NCBI GenBank assembly: GCA_905331475.1
Contig: CAJNYU010004696.1
Location: 1 to 64,000 of the forward strand
Source of the DNA: Rotaria socialis
Lineage: Eukaryota > Rotifera > Eurotatoria > Philodinida > Philodinidae
Direction of reading: 5' to 3'
Length of the DNA stretch: 64,000 nt
Shown: positions 62,730 through 64,000 of the stretch, piece after piece
How the letters are laid out: the number at the start of each line of letters is the position of its first letter
Numbering within the stretch: the stretch's first letter is position 1
The notes under the pieces: generated by a model
What the model saw: the letters and a program-made list of their open reading frames with translations, nothing else
What the model was told of the DNA's origin: nothing
The model's database searches: none
Program-made: the position numbers and the translations under genes

Positions 62730-62745
62730 GCGGGTCACGGCACCA
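62730..62745 (-). other. Primer-binding site of the retrotransposon
   Basis: On the minus strand TGGTGCCGTGACCCGC starts two bases inside the 5' LTR and begins with TGG, the complement of a tRNA CCA end. The tRNA is not identified. Confidence 0.65.
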
Positions 62746-62747
62746 AT

Positions 62748-62919
62748 TGTTAGTCTGTGGACTAACTTCTCCTGGTTCTATCTTTATTTCAACTGAACTA
62801 AAACAAACAAACTGACCCACACATATCCTTATGGATCATCCAGATGACCAATCCATAGAAGATAGAGTAGAGAAAAGAAAAGGAAGGTAGTGGTCTAAAG
62901 ATAGCGCCACTACCTAACA
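62748..62919 (-). repeat. 5' LTR of the Ty3/gypsy element
   Basis: 172 bp, TGTTAG to CTAACA, one base different from the copy at 57023-57194. Confidence 0.93.
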
Positions 62920-63262
62920 TCATGTTTCACAAAACATAAAAATAAATGCATAGCCGACATTTTGGGTCGCGATAAAAAATTTAGAAGTTGCAAAAGATTA
63001 TCATCTTCCAACATGACAATGATCCGAAACGTACGTCTCATATTGTGAAGGATCGAGTCAAGAAAAAAGGACTTGACCTGTTGAAATGACGACCATCTTC
63101 CGCAGATATGCATCCGATTAAACGTCATGTGAAGAAACATTAGGCAAGAAAAAACGAAGATACACTACGCCGAATACTCGAATCTTAATGGGGAGCCATT
63201 GGTCAAGATGTTACCAACATGCTAGTTGAACCAGCCCCGAATCGTTTATATGTCTTCGAATG
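62920..63262 (+). pseudogene. Remnant of a Tc1-like transposase
   Basis: On the plus strand the frame near 63012-63080 reads FQHDNDPKRTSHIVKDRV and continues KKKGLDLLK, the Tc1 region around the second catalytic Asp (family form QQDNDPKHT). A stop replaces the Trp expected next; a shifted frame then gives RPSSADMHPI (family WPSQSPDLNPIE), and another frame near 63190-63260 gives WGAIGQDV and APNRLYVF, the usual C-terminus. Several stops and frameshifts make it dead and old. The LTR element was inserted into it; any N-terminal part would lie left of 57023 but is not recognisable. Confidence 0.8.
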
Positions 63263-63321
63263 AAAAGACGTCCAACGAAATATTAAAGGCTAGATCAAGG
63301 GGGGAAGTGCAGAATTGGAAC

Positions 63322-63430
63322 CCTCAGCACCTCAGCACTTTTTTGGCACCTCAGCACTTTTTCGGTACCTCAGCACCTTCTCGGCACCTCAACACCTTCT
63401 CGGCGCCTCAGCACCTTCTCGGCACCAAAG
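63322..63430. repeat. GC-rich minisatellite, CAGCACCTTCTCGGCACCT type
   Basis: About six diverged copies of a unit of roughly 19-20 bp (CTCAGCACCTTCTCGGCAC, variants with TTTTTTGGC or TTTTTCGGT) follow one another. Frames through it are periodic and not genes. Confidence 0.85.
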
Positions 63431-63479
63431 AGCAAATTTGGTACTTGGTACCTGCACTTTCCCCCTTGGGCTAGATAAC

Positions 63480-64000
63480 ATATTTTCTCACATCATGAAA
63501 ATTTCCCTTAGATTTAAATGTTGATCAATGTCCTTACTATGAAAATTATATGTTTCACTTATTTTTAAAAAACTCGAATAAATTGATATTGGGCCTTAAA
63601 ATTATTAAAACTTAGAGAAGACATGATAACCAGAGATTTAGTAAAAGGAATATGATTTTCGATTATTCAGTTACGAAAATATATCTCGATAGCATATCAA
63701 GTTTGCTTTGATTGTGGATCAATTTCGGTATTCGTTGAAAATATTCGCAGCATAACAAGATTTATTTTTCGTTAAGTATCAGGCATATTCTTCATAAGTG
63801 GAATACATAGTAGTGATAAGTACGGAACATTAGGCTGATTATTTCCCAGTTGAAAGAGTATAAAATACTGTATATATAATTTAAACACTTCAATGTTCAA
63901 TTAAGAGCCAGATTACAGAGCCCGATTACATGGTCAATTTTCTCAGAAGAACGGACTCTCTGTGAATGTCTTGCAGCTAATTTCAAATGTAAGATCATCT
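63480..64000. other. Intergenic, no gene seen
   Basis: AT-rich DNA to the end of the window with no frame, repeat or RNA gene that I can support. Confidence 0.5.

Larger units (their letters stand above)
57023..62919 (-). mobile_element. Ty3/gypsy LTR retrotransposon, looks whole and young
   Basis: A 5.9-kb element on the minus strand bounded by two 172-bp LTRs with TGTTAG...CTAACA ends. Inside, in transcription order: primer-binding site, a leader with a tandem repeat, gag, an overlapping pol with protease, reverse transcriptase, RNase H and integrase in the Ty3/gypsy order, and a purine-rich tract. No envelope frame is seen. The LTRs differ at one base that I can find, so insertion is recent. 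The duplicated target is at most TCA on each side. It sits inside a Tc1-like DNA transposon remnant. Confidence 0.93.

Overview
The window looks like nuclear DNA of a small invertebrate, most likely a bdelloid rotifer. It is AT-rich, most introns are about 50-140 bp with GT/AG borders, the genes are of animal type (rhodopsin-family receptor, polyubiquitin-like gene, DDX60 helicase), and the spaces between genes are full of short inverted-repeat elements. The phylum is an inference; no species marker is present.

Layout. 1-2446: two non-autonomous DNA transposon-like elements with terminal inverted repeats. 2510-3466: an intronless 7-transmembrane receptor. 3467-9796: about 6 kb without a gene, holding an inverted-repeat element, a perfect hairpin, an unusual cluster of ACCGCGGT palindromes and two large foldback elements. 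9797-43348: three closely spaced plus-strand genes, the main interest of the window. They are a 961-residue coiled-coil protein, a 1,111-residue protein with one classic AAA ATPase domain and a zinc module, and an 8,674-residue giant with six dynein/midasin-like AAA modules, long helical and coiled-coil regions, tandem ASH/MSP-type beta domains and four different VWA domains. Gaps are only 217 and 247 bp, and a strong 3' splice site lies just upstream of each start codon, as expected of a spliced-leader trans-spliced operon. 43349-48528: no gene, but some dispersed repeats. 48529-48990 (minus): a divergent two-unit ubiquitin gene with a TATA box and three GAAATTTC elements upstream. 49871-56694 (minus): a DDX60-like antiviral-type helicase that I assemble from ten exons into one 1,907-residue frame. 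57023-62919 (minus): a whole-looking, young Ty3/gypsy LTR retrotransposon inserted into an old Tc1-like transposon whose remains continue to about 63262. 63322-63430: a GC-rich minisatellite. The rest shows nothing I can support.

How the genes may work together. Pairing of dynein-like/MoxR-type AAA ATPases with VWA (MIDAS) domains is an established remodelling design (midasin, MoxR-VWA pairs). Here such a motor is fused to four VWA domains and to ASH repeats, and sits in one apparent transcription unit with a second AAA protein and a coiled-coil protein. I infer a multi-part remodelling machine of unknown target; no function is shown by the sequence. The nearby ubiquitin-like gene and the DDX60 homologue are on the other strand and need not be connected, although both families are linked to stress and innate antiviral responses in other animals.
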